This document shows, piece by piece, positions 9,118-16,933 of a DNA stretch of 39,090 bases. Source of the DNA: Candidatus Sulfopaludibacter sp. SbA3. GTDB lineage: Bacteria > Acidobacteriota > Terriglobia > Bryobacterales > Bryobacteraceae. How positions within the stretch are numbered: the first letter of the stretch is position 1; each line of letters starts with the position of its first letter. The translations under genes and the position numbers were made by a program. The notes under the pieces were generated by a model. It was not told the DNA's origin and did not search any database. It saw only the letters and a list, made by a program, of their open reading frames with translations. The DNA is taken from the NCBI GenBank assembly GCA_945893365.1, contig CAMDED010000068.1:1-39090 (forward strand), read 5' to 3'.

Positions 9118-12090
9118 ATGGACGAAGAACGCCGAGAACGAATCCGCTACTACGCCTTCGCCGCATTCGTAGGCGTCCTGCTACTCCTCAATTTCACCGG
9201 CATCTTCAAAACTATATTCGGCATCGACACCGCCGCGATCATCACGCTGCTCGCCGGCTACAAGACTTTCAACAACGCCATCCAGGCACTCCTCGAAAAG
9301 AAAATCTCCGCGGATCTCGCCCTCTGCATCGCCGTCATCGCCGCGCTCGCGGTGGGCGAATACCTCGCGGCCGCCGAGGCCATGTTCATCATCCTCGTCG
9401 GCGAGGGTCTTGAATCCTACGCCGCTGGCCGCACCGAGGCCGCCATCCAGCGCTTCGTCCAGCAGCTACCCCGCGTTGCCCGCCTGCTCCGCGAGGGCGA
9501 AGAGACCGAGGTCGAAGCCGCGTCGCTCGCTCCCGAAGATATCATCCTCGTGCGCGCCGGGGAGCGCATCGCCGCCGATGGCGTCATCGATACGGGCGCG
9601 TCAAGCATCGACGAAAGCTCCATTACGGGCGAGTCCCTTCCACGCGACAAACAGCCGGGCGACGAAGTCTTCTCCGGAACGCTCAACGGCAACGGACTGC
9701 TTCGCATCCGTGTCAGCCGCGCCGGATCGGACACCACGCTCGCACGCGTCATCGCGCTCGTCCAGGAAGCGAAGCAACGCCAGGCCCCCGTCGAGCGCCG
9801 CGCCGATCGTTACGCCAAGTATTTCCTGCCCGCGCTGCTGCTCTCCGGCGCGCTCACCTTTTATTTCACACGCGACTGGCTGCGCACCGTGGCCGTGCTG
9901 ATCGTCGCCTGCCCATGCGCGCTCATCCTCGCCACGCCCGTCGCAATGGTCGCGGCAATCGGAGGACTCGCGCGGCGCGGAATTCTCGTGCGCGGCGGCA
10001 ACGTCCTCGAGCAAGCCGCGAAGGTCGACACCATCGTCTTCGACAAGACCGGCACCGTCACTGAAGGCCAATTCGAAATCGTGAAAATCATCGCGCACGA
10101 CCGCTCGGACAACGAGTTGATCGCGCTCGCCGCAGCCGCGGAGCGCGGCTCGGATCACGTGCTCGCCCGTGTCATCACCGCCGAAGCCGCTTCGCGCAGG
10201 CTCACCGTGCCCGATACCGAAGAGGCCAGCGTGCTGCCGGGCCGCGGCGCGCAATGCCTTGTGGACGGCCGCACCATTCGCGCCGGGAACGCGGCGTTCC
10301 TAGGGGAGAACGGCGTTCGCCACGCCGAACACCTGCTCGACGAGGCCGATCGCATCGGCGCCACTGCCGTCCTTGTAGCCGAAGACGAACGGCTTTGCGG
10401 CGCGATTCTTCTCCGCGACCGCGTGCGCGAAGGCGTCAAGGAAGCGATCGACGCCTTTGACGGACTTGAGATCTCCCACGTCGTCATGCTGACCGGCGAC
10501 CGCCGCCGCGCCGCTGAAGCGATCGCCCGCGAAATCGGAATGCCGAACGTCGAAGCCGAGATGCTGCCGGAGCAAAAGCTCGACCGCGTGCGTCAACTGT
10601 CGGCTCAGGCTCGCGTCGTCGCAATGGTCGGCGACGGCATTAACGACGCCCCAGCGCTCGCCGCCGCTAGCGTCGGCATCGCGGTCTCGGGCGCGAGCGA
10701 CATCACGGCCGAAGCCGCCGACGTCGTGTATCTCCCACGGTCGCTCGAGAAACTTCCGATCTTCTTCAAGGTCAGCAAAGCCGCGGTTAACACGGCGTGG
10801 CAGAACATTTTCCTGTTCGCGGGACTCGTGAATGCCGTCGCCGTCGTGCTCTGCGCCACCGGAAAGCTCGGCCCCATCGGAGCGGCTTTCACGCATCAGG
10901 TGTCGTCGTTCTGCGTGATGCTGAACTCGCTGCGCCTGCTGCGAATTGAACGTTCCGGCCCCTCACGGTGGGATACACTACTCGCGAAGTCGCGCTTGCC
11001 GGGGCTGTGGGATCGTCTCCGCGAATCCTTCGGCTCGATCGAGTTATCCGGTATTCTCGAAAGCGCCGCCGCGCACCGCCGTCAAATTGCCTACGCCGCG
11101 GCCGCGGTCATCGCGCTCAACGGCATTTACACCATCGGCCCGGACGAAGCCGGCATCATCGTTCGCTTCGGCCGGAAAGTGCCGCCGAACAGCGAACCCG
11201 GTCTGCACTACAAACTGCCTTGGCCCATCGAGCGGCTCGTAAGGGTGCAACCCCACCGCGTTCGCGTCGTCGAGATCGGATTCCGCTCCGTCTCCGCGCG
11301 GGCGGACGCGGAGCCGGCGTCCTATGAATGGAACGTGCAACACCGCTCCGGCCGTTTTCAGCGCCGGCCCGACGAAGCGCTCATGCTCACCGGCGACCAG
11401 AATCTCATCGAGTTGAACGCCGTCATTCATTACCGTCTGGTTCGACCCGAAGATTTTCTCTTTCGCCAGCTCGACGGTGAAAGCACGGTCCGCGCCGCGG
11501 CGGAGTCCGTCGTTCAATCGATCTCGACGTCCACGCCGCTTGACGCCATCCTCACCGTAGGCCGCCAGGCAGTCGAAAATCGCGCGCACACGGAACTGCA
11601 GAAGCGCCTCGACAAGTATCAGGCCGGCATCGGCGTGCTCCGAGTGAAACTCGAAGACGTCCACCCCTCGCTCGAAGTAGTCGACGCATTCCGGGACGTC
11701 TCCGGCGCATTCGAAGAGAAAAACCGCCTGATAAATGAGGCGGAAGGGTATCGCAACGAACAAGTGGCGCTCGCGCGCGGCAACGGGCAGGCGCGCTTAC
11801 AGAACGCGGCCGCTTACACGCTTGGCCGCAAGAACCGCGCGGAGGGCGATGCCGGCCGCTTCGTAGATGCCGAGCAAGCCTACCGCGGCTCGCCTGGTCC
11901 CACCGAGACCCGGCTTTACCTTGAGGCGATCGAGCAAACGCTGCCCGGCAAGCGCAAAATGATCATCGATAGCGGCAAAGGCAGGCGGCATCTGCTGTTG
12001 ATGGAAGATGGCGTCGAAGTCCCACAGCCGGGCCTGCCCGCAATCATTCAAACCCCGGTTCCGCCCCGCCCCCGCGAGGAGCGCGAGTAA
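9118..12090 (+). CDS. Fusion protein: P1B-type metal-transporting ATPase + HflK-like SPFH domain
   Basis: A single 990-residue frame. Residues 1 to about 620 are a heavy-metal P-type ATPase without an N-terminal HMA domain: membrane helices, actuator TGE at 170-172, the CPC metal motif at 265-267, phosphorylation site DKTGT with Asp309, TGD in the P domain, and GDGINDAP at 505-512. The usual nucleotide-site HP is His347-Val348 (SDHVLARV). The last membrane pair carries HQVSSFCVMLNSLRLL. After a linker, a new helix at about 653-672 leads into an SPFH domain of HflK type (DEAGIIVRFGRKV, PGLHYKLPWPIE, LTGDQNLIELNAVIHYRL), followed by a coiled coil and LYLEAIEQTLPGKRKMII. HflK normally pairs with HflC around FtsH. 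The stop overlaps the hflC start (TAATG). The metal and the purpose of the fusion are unknown. Confidence 0.92.
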   Translation: MDEERRERIRYYAFAAFVGVLLLLNFTGIFKTIFGIDTAAIITLLAGYKTFNNAIQALLEKKISADLALCIAVIAALAVGEYLAAAEAMFIILVGEGLESYAAGRTEAAIQRFVQQLPRVARLLREGEETEVEAASLAPEDIILVRAGERIAADGVIDTGASSIDESSITGESLPRDKQPGDEVFSGTLNGNGLLRIRVSRAGSDTTLARVIALVQEAKQRQAPVERRADRYAKYFLPALLLSGALTFYFTRDWLRTVAVLIVACPCALILATPVAMVAAIGGLARRGILVRGGNVLEQAAKVDTIVFDKTGTVTEGQFEIVKIIAHDRSDNELIALAAAAERGSDHVLARVITAEAASRRLTVPDTEEASVLPGRGAQCLVDGRTIRAGNAAFLGENGVRHAEHLLDEADRIGATAVLVAEDERLCGAILLRDRVREGVKEAIDAFDGLEISHVVMLTGDRRRAAEAIAREIGMPNVEAEMLPEQKLDRVRQLSAQARVVAMVGDGINDAPALAAASVGIAVSGASDITAEAADVVYLPRSLEKLPIFFKVSKAAVNTAWQNIFLFAGLVNAVAVVLCATGKLGPIGAAFTHQVSSFCVMLNSLRLLRIERSGPSRWDTLLAKSRLPGLWDRLRESFGSIELSGILESAAAHRRQIAYAAAAVIALNGIYTIGPDEAGIIVRFGRKVPPNSEPGLHYKLPWPIERLVRVQPHRVRVVEIGFRSVSARADAEPASYEWNVQHRSGRFQRRPDEALMLTGDQNLIELNAVIHYRLVRPEDFLFRQLDGESTVRAAAESVVQSISTSTPLDAILTVGRQAVENRAHTELQKRLDKYQAGIGVLRVKLEDVHPSLEVVDAFRDVSGAFEEKNRLINEAEGYRNEQVALARGNGQARLQNAAAYTLGRKNRAEGDAGRFVDAEQAYRGSPGPTETRLYLEAIEQTLPGKRKMIIDSGKGRRHLLLMEDGVEVPQPGLPAIIQTPVPPRPREERE

Positions 12091-12977
12091 TGCAACGCTA
12101 CCGAAAATATTATCCGGCCGCAGCCGTACTCGGCGGTCTTCTGCTCATTTATCTTTCGTTCTTCACCGTGAGTGAAACCGAGTTTGTGCTGGTCACGCAA
12201 TTTGGCCGCCCTCTCTATACGGTCACCGAAGCGGGCCTCAGCGCGAAGTGGCCCTTCCAGACTTCGCTTTATTTCGATAAGCGCCTGCGCGTCTACAACC
12301 CGCGGCCTTCCGAGTTCCTCACGCGCGACAAGAAGAATATCGTCATCGAGAACTACGTCGTGTGGAAGATTCAGGATCCGAATCGCTTCGTCCAGACCGT
12401 GGGCGATGCCACGGCCGGCGAGATGCGCCTGCACGACATCATCTGGAGCGGCCTCTCCGCGGCCCTTGGAACGCACGATCTCGACTTGATCGTTTCGACG
12501 AACCCCGATAAGATTCAGGCCTCGCAAGTGCTCGACAACCTGACCGCCCAAAGCGACCGTGCGGCGCTCGAGCAGTACGGCATCAACGTGGTCGATGTGC
12601 GGGTCAAGAGGCTCAACTTGCCTGAGCAGAACAAGCAAAGCGTCTACGCGCGCATGCGGGCCGAGCGCGAACGGATCGCTCGTCAGTACCGCGCCGAGGG
12701 GGAAGAGCAAGCCCTCAGCATTCGCGCCGACGCCGACCGGCAGAAGGAAGAGATCCTTTCCACAGCCTACAAGCAGGCTGAGAAGACGAAGGGCGAAGGC
12801 GACGCCGAGTCGACGCGTATCTATGGCCAAGCGTACTCGCGCAATCCGCGTCTTTACAAATTTCTGCGTACGCTCGAGTCTTATAAGAAGGTTCTCGACG
12901 ACAAGACTACGGCGATTCTGAGTTCCGATTCCGAGCTACTGAAAATTCTAATGCGGGGGCAGGCCGGCGCGCAATGA
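12090..12977 (+). CDS. hflC: HflC-like SPFH membrane protein
   Basis: A 295-residue protein of usual HflC length. A single N-terminal helix (AAAVLGGLLLIYLSFFTV) is followed by the SPFH core (SETEFVLVTQFGRPLYTVTE, AGLSAKWPFQ, LTRDKKNIVIENYVVWKIQD) and the HflC-typical VKRLNLPEQNKQSVYARMRAER. A charged coiled coil then leads to RNPRLYKFLRTLESYKKVL. In E. coli HflK and HflC form a large periplasmic cage around the FtsH protease and modulate it. Here the partner would be the SPFH half of the preceding ATPase fusion and/or the next gene. The start overlaps the previous stop by one base, which implies coupled translation. No ftsH is in the window. Confidence 0.93.
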   Translation: MQRYRKYYPAAAVLGGLLLIYLSFFTVSETEFVLVTQFGRPLYTVTEAGLSAKWPFQTSLYFDKRLRVYNPRPSEFLTRDKKNIVIENYVVWKIQDPNRFVQTVGDATAGEMRLHDIIWSGLSAALGTHDLDLIVSTNPDKIQASQVLDNLTAQSDRAALEQYGINVVDVRVKRLNLPEQNKQSVYARMRAERERIARQYRAEGEEQALSIRADADRQKEEILSTAYKQAEKTKGEGDAESTRIYGQAYSRNPRLYKFLRTLESYKKVLDDKTTAILSSDSELLKILMRGQAGAQ

Positions 12978-12984
12978 GGGAGTC

Positions 12985-13929
12985 ATGACGAACGAGACCA
13001 AAAGGCGCCGCCTTACGCAGGGCGTCTATGTTGCGGCCGGAATCTGGCTGCTCACGTCCGTCTTCCTGGTGGCCGCCGATCAACAGGCCGTGGTCGCGCG
13101 CTTCGGCAGGGTCGTGGAACCTCGCGTGTTGCCCGGTATTCATCTCGCGCTGCCGTGGCCCATCGATCGCGTCACGAAGCTCAAAGTTCAGCAGCTAAGA
13201 AGGCTCGTTGTCGGCGGCGATCTGCCCGATTCCGTGCTTGGACGCGCGCAGCCCCTCGCCTCGCAATTCCTCACCGGCGATCAGAACATCATCAACCTGC
13301 GCGTGGCGGTGCAGTATTCGGTGGGCGTTCCGGCCGACTATTTGTACCGCGCGCAAGACGCGGAGAAGGCCGCCGGAGCCGCCGTCGAAGCGGAACTCGC
13401 GCGCCGCATCGCCACTCGCAATGTGGACGCCATCCTCACGACCGAAAAAGCCGCCATTCAGGATGAAGTGCGCGCCGCCGCGCAGAAGCGTATCAACGAC
13501 TACCGCGCCGGAGTGCTCCTCTCCACGGTGAATATCGAAAGCGTCACGCCGCCGCCGGAGGCTTCCGACGCGTTCCGCGACGTGGCCAGCGCGCGCGCCG
13601 ATTCCGTGCGCATCGTAAACGAAGCGCAGGGCTACGCGAACGACTTGCTTCCGCGCGCGCGGGGCGAGGCGCAACAGATGCTCGAAGCCGCCTCGGCCTA
13701 CAAGCAGCGCAAAGTGAACGAAGCCGGCGGCGACGCCTCGCGCTTTACGCAGATTGAAGCCGAGTACGCGAAGGCCGCGGCAGTCACAGGCGATCGTCTT
13801 TACGTCGAGGCGATGGAGCAGATTCTGCCCCGCATCAGGAAACTGATTGTCGATAAGAACGGCAACCTCGATCTCACAATCATCCGCAAGTCCGAGGCGG
13901 CGCCGCCGGGGGCTCCCGCAAAGAAATGA
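12985..13929 (+). CDS. hflK: Second HflK-like SPFH protein
   Basis: A 314-residue protein with one N-terminal helix (GVYVAAGIWLLTSVFLVAA) and an HflK-type SPFH domain: DQQAVVARFGRVVEP, PGIHLALPWPIDRV, FLTGDQNIINLRVAVQYSV. The later segments SVTPPPEASDAFRDVASAR, EAQGYANDLLPRARGEA and RLYVEAMEQILPRIRKLIV are characteristic of HflK. It lacks the long Gly-rich N-terminal tail of E. coli HflK. A ribosome site GAGGGA overlaps the hflC stop, 7 nt upstream. With the SPFH part of the ATPase fusion, the locus encodes two HflK-type subunits for one HflC, so mixed rings are possible (inference). Confidence 0.92.
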   Translation: MTNETKRRRLTQGVYVAAGIWLLTSVFLVAADQQAVVARFGRVVEPRVLPGIHLALPWPIDRVTKLKVQQLRRLVVGGDLPDSVLGRAQPLASQFLTGDQNIINLRVAVQYSVGVPADYLYRAQDAEKAAGAAVEAELARRIATRNVDAILTTEKAAIQDEVRAAAQKRINDYRAGVLLSTVNIESVTPPPEASDAFRDVASARADSVRIVNEAQGYANDLLPRARGEAQQMLEAASAYKQRKVNEAGGDASRFTQIEAEYAKAAAVTGDRLYVEAMEQILPRIRKLIVDKNGNLDLTIIRKSEAAPPGAPAKK

Positions 13930-13942
13930 CGAAGTCGCTGAG

Positions 13943-14449
13943 ATGACGAAGGAACGCAGAGCGCGAGCCGTTACACTTGCCGTTCTTGCAGTAGCTCTCG
14001 CCGTGGTTATCGCCCAAAAAACCGGATTGCGGATATCGGAATGGACGCTGCCGTCGCTATCGACCGGAGCGCAGCCGGACGTCCCGACACCGCAGGACGC
14101 CGTCTACAGGATGCTTGACGCGGCGCGCGCGGGCGACGTGAACGCTTATGTCGCTTGCTACTCCGGGCAGATGGAAACCTCGCTGCGGCGGTCGATCGGC
14201 GAGACCACAGAGGCGGGCTTCGCGAAGTATCTCAAGGATTCGAACGCCGCCATTAAGGGCGTCGCAATTGCGGAGCCTCAGCTGCTGTCGGAGCGCGAGG
14301 TGAAGCTCCGCGTCGAGTATGTTTATCAGGACCGCAACGAGGCGCAGACGGTGTATCTGGAGAAAGCCGGTGCGCGCTGGAAGATTGCGCGTGTCGAGGG
14401 CGTCGAGCGAGTGAAAACGCTGGTGCCATACGGGACGCCGGTACAGTAG
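13943..14449 (+). CDS. Membrane-anchored NTF2-like/SnoaL-fold protein of unknown function
   Basis: A 168-residue protein with an N-terminal hydrophobic segment (AVTLAVLAVALAVVIAQ), then a Pro-rich linker (PDVPTPQDAVYRMLDAARAG) and a compact alpha+beta domain. The pattern (helix with AARAGDVNAYVACYSG, then strands with VKLRVEYVYQDRNEAQTVYLEKAGARWKIARVE) resembles NTF2-like or DUF4878-type domains, but this is fold-level resemblance only. The N-in orientation would place the domain outside the cytoplasm, next to the SPFH cage. It starts 13 nt after the hflK stop and looks like the last gene of the cluster. It could be an accessory subunit of the assembly. Confidence 0.7.
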   Translation: MTKERRARAVTLAVLAVALAVVIAQKTGLRISEWTLPSLSTGAQPDVPTPQDAVYRMLDAARAGDVNAYVACYSGQMETSLRRSIGETTEAGFAKYLKDSNAAIKGVAIAEPQLLSEREVKLRVEYVYQDRNEAQTVYLEKAGARWKIARVEGVERVKTLVPYGTPVQ

Positions 14450-14463
14450 AATTTCAATGGAAG

Positions 14464-14730
14464 TCAGACCCCCTTCAGACGCCCCGACACAAACTTATGA
14501 AGCAGGCTCGAGATGAGCGTCTGGTAAGGCAGGCCCTCCTCCAACGCGCGCTTCTGGATTGCCTCGAGATCTTTGCCTGAGATGCGGATGTTGACCCGCC
14601 GATCCTTCCGAAAAGTGGCGGCCGCGTAGCCGCTATAGCCCTTCTGCTCCTGCTTAAGTCCTTGTATGGAGCGCCACTCTCCCCGATCTACGGAATCGGC
14701 AATTTCCTTCTCTTTCGGATCAAGCTTCAT
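14464..14730 (-). CDS. CopG-family antitoxin, apparently orphan
   Basis: An 88-residue protein. Its sequence (DRGEWRSIQG, FRKDRRVNIRISGKDLEAIQ, EEGLPYQTLISSLLHKFVSG) is characteristic of a common ribbon-helix-helix antitoxin family that starts MKLDxxEKE. The start is ATG 14730; the frame stays open upstream to 15093, but the conserved family N-terminus sets the start. No full toxin gene is present upstream before the plus-strand gene at 14933. A short minus-strand frame overlapping the start ends IERYAYLRKETEDNEA and may be all that remains of a partner. Confidence 0.8.
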   Translation of the reverse strand: MKLDPKEKEIADSVDRGEWRSIQGLKQEQKGYSGYAAATFRKDRRVNIRISGKDLEAIQKRALEEGLPYQTLISSLLHKFVSGRLKGV

Positions 14731-14932
14731 TGTCTTCAGTCTCCTTGCGAAGGTACGCATAGCGCTCGATCCGGACCCCTCAAAGGGCACGCCCGTGAGC
14801 CTCAGTTTCTCACGCGCGTGCCTTTCTTGCCAGCAAGCTCCGAGAAGGGTTGCGGACAAGCCGGGTAAGCACACAGTGTCCTTAGCGGCATCTTCGGCCG
14901 CTGTTGTAGACTGGGTATGAACCGAGGTTCCA

Positions 14933-15169
14933 ATGCCACAAGCTTCTATCACGTCCGATCCGAAGATAATGATGGGCAAGCCCACGGTTTTCGGCACCCG
15001 GATAACGGTGGAGTTGATTTTGGAGAAGCTTGCCTGCGGGGAGACCGCTGACCAGATCTTGTCCGAGCATCCACGACTGACGCCTGAAGGCATTCGGGCG
15101 GCGATCGGCTTTGCCGCGGAGGTGCTTCGCTCTGATGTCGTCTACCCGATTGATAGAGTCGAGGGGTGA
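14933..15169 (+). CDS. DUF433 antitoxin
   Basis: A 78-residue DUF433 protein, complete for the family. ITSDPKIMMGKPTVFGTRITVELILEKLACGETADQILSEHP is the diagnostic block (imported winged/HTH-like fold), followed by the helix LTPEGIRAAIGFAAEVL. DUF433 proteins are typically the antitoxin or regulator of a DUF5615 PIN-like toxin. That partner follows here with a GTGA overlap of 4 nt, a typical toxin-antitoxin arrangement. The block above is cited as separate short motifs: ITSDPKIMMGKP, TVFGTRI and LSEHP. Confidence 0.9.
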   Translation: MPQASITSDPKIMMGKPTVFGTRITVELILEKLACGETADQILSEHPRLTPEGIRAAIGFAAEVLRSDVVYPIDRVEG

Positions 15170-15522
15170 AAATCGTTGCGGACGAGAGCGTCGACAAGCA
15201 GATTGTCGACCGGTTCCGCGCTCAGGGTCACGACGTTCTGTTTGTCACGGAACTCGATCCCGGCATCGACGATGAAACCGTCCTCCTCCAGAGTCGCCAA
15301 GCCAACGCGATCCTGCTAACCGCCGACAAGGATTTCGGCGAACTCGTATTCCGTCAACGTCTGCTTCACTCGGGGATCCTGCTGATCAGGTTTGCCGGTC
15401 TGACGCCCGGCGAGAAGGCCGAGTTGGTCGCGGCAATATTCGACATCTACGGCGAAGAGTTGCGCCTGGGATTCGCGGTTCTTTCCAAGCGCGCGCTTCG
15501 ATTGCGCAGGCGTTCCGGATAG
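15166..15522 (+). CDS. DUF5615 PIN-like toxin
   Basis: A 118-residue PIN-like protein. The acidic residues expected of this nuclease fold are visible: ADESVD near the N-terminus, TELDPGIDDETVL in the middle and LLTADKDFGELVF. These match the DUF5615/Mut7-C-like family, which acts as a ribonuclease toxin in DUF433 pairs. The start is GTG 15166, overlapping the DUF433 stop by 4 nt, so production is coupled to the antitoxin. The C-terminus is strongly basic (SKRALRLRRRSG). No later start would keep the first acidic motif. Confidence 0.87.
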   Translation: MKIVADESVDKQIVDRFRAQGHDVLFVTELDPGIDDETVLLQSRQANAILLTADKDFGELVFRQRLLHSGILLIRFAGLTPGEKAELVAAIFDIYGEELRLGFAVLSKRALRLRRRSG

Positions 15523-15574
15523 AGCCGCACCCGCCTGCTATCATGGCCCTTACCACCCGAAAAGGAGCAACCCA

Positions 15575-16444
15575 TTGAAGTGGTTTGACTACGAATGCCC
15601 CCGGACTGTCGAGGCGGCGGTCGGCCTGCTCTCCGCGCCCGGCCGCAAGGTCCGCGCTCTCGCCGGCGGAACCGATCTGCTGGTCCAACTCCGCGCCGGA
15701 CGCCGCGAGGCGGACCTCGTCGTGGACATCAAGGAAATCGGTGAACTCAATGAACTCCGCCTCGATTCGAGCGGGCTCACCATCGGCGCGGCCGTCCCCT
15801 GCTACCGCATCTACAACGATCCGGCGATCTGCCGGGCCTATCCGGGTCTGATCGACGCCGTCTCGCTCATCGGCGGAACGCAGATCCAGGGGCGCGCTTC
15901 ACTCGGCGGTAACCTCGCCAATGCCGCGCCCAGCGCCGACGCCGTGCCAATCCTAATCGCGCTTGGCGCACAGTGCCTGATCGCCGGTCCCGGCGGCCCC
16001 CGAAGCCTTCCGGTCGAGGACTTCTGCGTCGCGCCTGGACGCAACGCCCTCGCGCCAGGCGAATTGCTCGTCTCCATCCATCTCGCGCCTCCCCTGCCGG
16101 GCTCGGGCGCCGCGTACCTTCGCTTCATCCCCCGAAATGAAATGGACATCGCGGTTGTCGGCGCTGGCGCGAGTGTCGTCTTGAAGGGGAATGTTTTCGC
16201 TGCCGCGCGAATCGCCCTAGCCTCGGTCGCTCCAGTACCGCTTTTCGTCGCCGACGCCGGTGATTCGCTGATCGGAAAACCTGTCGATGAGGCCAGTATC
16301 AACGCCGCCGCGGAGATCGCCAGAGCCGCCGCCAAACCAATCACCGACATGCGCGGAACCGCTGAATACAGGCGGCATTTGTGCGGAGTGATGACCCGCC
16401 GCGCGATCGCCCGCGCGATCGCCCGCGGAAAGGAAACGAACTAA
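15575..16444 (+). CDS. Molybdenum hydroxylase FAD-binding subunit (CoxM/CutM-like)
   Basis: A 289-residue FAD_binding_5/CO_deh_flav_C protein. FAD contact motifs are RALAGGTDLLVQLRAG near residues 28-42 and IQGRASLGGNLANAAPSADA around 105-124. The CO_deh_flav_C half follows (FIPRNEMDIAVVGAGASV). The start is TTG 15575, supported by an AAAGGAG ribosome site at 15561-15567, 7 nt upstream. It is the first of three genes for a heterotrimeric xanthine-oxidase-family enzyme and passes electrons from the iron-sulfur subunit to an acceptor. It is followed directly by the 2Fe-2S subunit gene. Confidence 0.93.
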   Translation: MKWFDYECPRTVEAAVGLLSAPGRKVRALAGGTDLLVQLRAGRREADLVVDIKEIGELNELRLDSSGLTIGAAVPCYRIYNDPAICRAYPGLIDAVSLIGGTQIQGRASLGGNLANAAPSADAVPILIALGAQCLIAGPGGPRSLPVEDFCVAPGRNALAPGELLVSIHLAPPLPGSGAAYLRFIPRNEMDIAVVGAGASVVLKGNVFAAARIALASVAPVPLFVADAGDSLIGKPVDEASINAAAEIARAAAKPITDMRGTAEYRRHLCGVMTRRAIARAIARGKETN

Positions 16445-16933
16445 ATGCCCGCACAAACACACGTCACCGCCACCATCAACGGCGAGCCCGTCCAATTCCT
16501 CTGCGAGCCGCGCCAGAGCCTGCTCGAATGCCTGCGCGACATCCTCGGCATGACCGGCACGAAGGAAGGATGCAACGACGGCAACTGCGGCTCCTGCACG
16601 ATCGTCTTCGACGGACGCATCGTCACAAGCTGTCTCGTGCTCGGCGTCGAGGCGCGGGGCAAGGAAATTTCGACCATCGAGGGCATCGCCCGCGGGAACC
16701 GCTTGCATCCGCTGCAGCAGGCCTTTCTCGAAAACGCCGCGTTGCAGTGCGGCATCTGCACTCCGGGATTCATCGTCGCCGCGAAAGCGCTGCTCGACCA
16801 GGAGCCGGAGCCGGACGAGGAGCGCATCCGTTTCTGGCTCGCCAACAATCTCTGCCGCTGCACGGGCTACGACAAGATCGTCCGCGCCGTGGAGCAAGCG
16901 GCCGCAGTCTGCAAACAGGAGGCAGCCCGATGA
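16445..16933 (+). CDS. Molybdenum hydroxylase [2Fe-2S] subunit (CoxS/CutS-like)
   Basis: A 162-residue protein with both iron-sulfur domains. The plant-ferredoxin-type cluster ligands are Cys43, Cys48 and Cys51 (GCNDGNCGSC) with a fourth in VTSCLV. The second, all-helical cluster uses Cys102, Cys105 (QCGICTPGF) and Cys137, Cys139 (CRCTGY). It relays electrons from the molybdenum site to FAD. The start lies immediately after the TAA of the FAD subunit, and the stop overlaps the large subunit ATG (ATGA). Confidence 0.96.
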   Translation: MPAQTHVTATINGEPVQFLCEPRQSLLECLRDILGMTGTKEGCNDGNCGSCTIVFDGRIVTSCLVLGVEARGKEISTIEGIARGNRLHPLQQAFLENAALQCGICTPGFIVAAKALLDQEPEPDEERIRFWLANNLCRCTGYDKIVRAVEQAAAVCKQEAAR

